This document shows, piece after piece, positions 59,091 through 64,000 of a stretch of 64,000 nucleotides of DNA. Made by a program: the position numbers and the translations under genes. The notes beneath the pieces were generated by a model. The model did no database searches and was not told where the DNA came from. It saw only the letters and a program-made list of their open reading frames with translations. The stretch comes from Asterella californica (lineage: Eukaryota; Streptophyta; Marchantiopsida; Marchantiales; Aytoniaceae), in assembly GCA_036924285.1 (NCBI GenBank), contig JAYKYS010000004.1:20368001-20432000 (forward strand). The letters are read 5' to 3'. Position 1 is the stretch's first letter, and every line of letters starts with the position of its first letter.

Positions 59091-59758
59091 CTGAATCGAG
59101 CATGTTTATTTATTCTCCCGTCTACTAGCTGGGAATGCTGGGTTTCCACGAGACCACCAAGTTCTGGTTGTACCTACAGTACATGGCAGTTAAAGTGGAC
59201 TAACTGTAACTTGAAGACCAAACCAAATAAGAGTTATCATAGTTATCGTCCCTAAGTTCATACAAACTCTTGCGTGTATGGACCACCTACATACGTGGAA
59301 GTAGAAACAAGCTTGGGTTGCGACAGTGTCAGGTAACAAACTGCGCACGTCACAGTGTCTAGATGTGTACGACCGTGTGTACTCTAAAGCAAAACACCGC
59401 AAAAAAAGACAAAAGTATTCCGTTACCATGCACCTGTTTTGGTCCAACCATCAGCTGTTGTGTGGGGAGGAGAATGACCGGGTGCTCACCACAGTTGGTA
59501 CGTTAATGACGGGGTGCTCACCGGCTGTTTTGCCGGTGACCCGTAGGGAAGGGCTCTGGGGAAACAGGGGCGCGAAATTGTAGGAAACAAGAACAGAATC
59601 AGACATGCCAAGCAGGAAAGCAAGTGGAAGTGGAAAGGGGTTGATTTGAAACTGAGGGAGAAGAGAAGTCGAGTTAAGGGCGCATGGAGGAGGAAAACCC
59701 TCTCTAAACCCTGTGAGGTGAGAGCCAGAGGAGGATGAAAGTGAAGGCAGGATTGGCC
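59091..59758. other. Upstream of gyrase B, with a short hairpin
   Basis: Probable promoter and leader of the gyrase gene. A GACSGGGTGCTCACC phrase occurs twice (about 59475 and 59508). The second copy starts a foldback with TCACCGGC and GCCGGTGA arms (59518-59525 and 59532-59539). No gene was seen otherwise. Confidence 0.5.
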
Positions 59759-63694
<3,936 letters not shown>

Positions 63695-64000
63695 GTGAGT
63701 AGCATCAGATTCATTGGCTGCTCGGATGTAAATACTTCTACCTGGAAACTTTGACACCCATTCTTCGAAGCAGATAGGATTCTGGGTCACATGTTAGTTC
63801 GTACACGGGTAGGAAGCTGCATTTTCGAGTTCACTCGACTAGGTCTGTTAGTAGGTATATGAAGAGATTATCTGTTAGGAGCTGATAAGGCAGACTTCGT
63901 TCTAAGTGTCGACTATGTGGAGGAGAAGCTAGCGTTTGACTGGAATTGTGACTCGTCCTAGTTACTCTTGAAGAGTGTAGATAAGAGTCAGTTGTAGTAA
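63695..64000 (+). other. Gyrase B intron running off the window
   Basis: Begins GTGAGT directly after the exon ending ALQ-TG and shows no further gyrase coding sequence. It is presumably an intron longer than 300 bases. Confidence 0.6.

Overview
The window looks like nuclear DNA of a land plant. All four recognisable host genes are split by GT-AG introns (about 75 to 1,530 bases). Two carry N-terminal extensions that look like organelle transit peptides. Ty1/copia, Ty3/gypsy and PIF/Harbinger remnants of plant type are present. The gypsy reverse-transcriptase wording (MNRVLRDF, then IPIKG, then RFLGAC) resembles elements I associate with bryophytes, so a moss or liverwort is my best guess; this is inference.

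Layout. 1-5045: overlapping dead retrotransposons (gypsy protease on the minus strand, then a 5'-truncated copia with one LTR, then a gypsy reverse-transcriptase remnant). 5706-6046: a Tourist-like MITE with a TAA target duplication. 8903-13623 (+): trehalose-6-phosphate phosphatase, 11 exons. 14713-14912 (-): an orphan exon-like segment. 15.1-25.6 kb: AT-rich, gene-poor DNA with many short hairpins, a dispersed repeat and a degenerate tandem array. 25682-28203 (-): SpoU/TrmH-family RNA 2'-O-methyltransferase, 4 exons. 30.6-42.3 kb: a nest of repeats made of a dispersed repeat, an antisense copia, a gypsy 5' LTR with leader and gag inserted in the copia, and a tract crowded with GAAGAC/GTCTTC. 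42.5-44.9 kb (-): PIF/Harbinger-type remnant. 46688-51639 (-): membrane-anchored PH plus SMP lipid-transfer protein of the TEX2-like family. 53.0-59.1 kb: a second AT-rich hairpin block. 59759-63694 (+): N-terminal part of an organellar DNA gyrase B, running off the right edge.

The four host genes have no evident shared pathway: sugar-phosphate metabolism, RNA modification, inter-organelle lipid transport and organelle DNA topology. They read as ordinary neighbours separated by transposon debris.

The most interesting unexplained structure is a dispersed family of small inverted repeats. They share a GCATGCATATTCACC / CTCCTCCATC motif or a CCTAACC...GGTTAGG stem tip, and are largely confined to the two AT-rich blocks. 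There is also a 33-base-arm hairpin at 21261-21342, and there are two strong hairpins inside one intron of the phosphatase gene.
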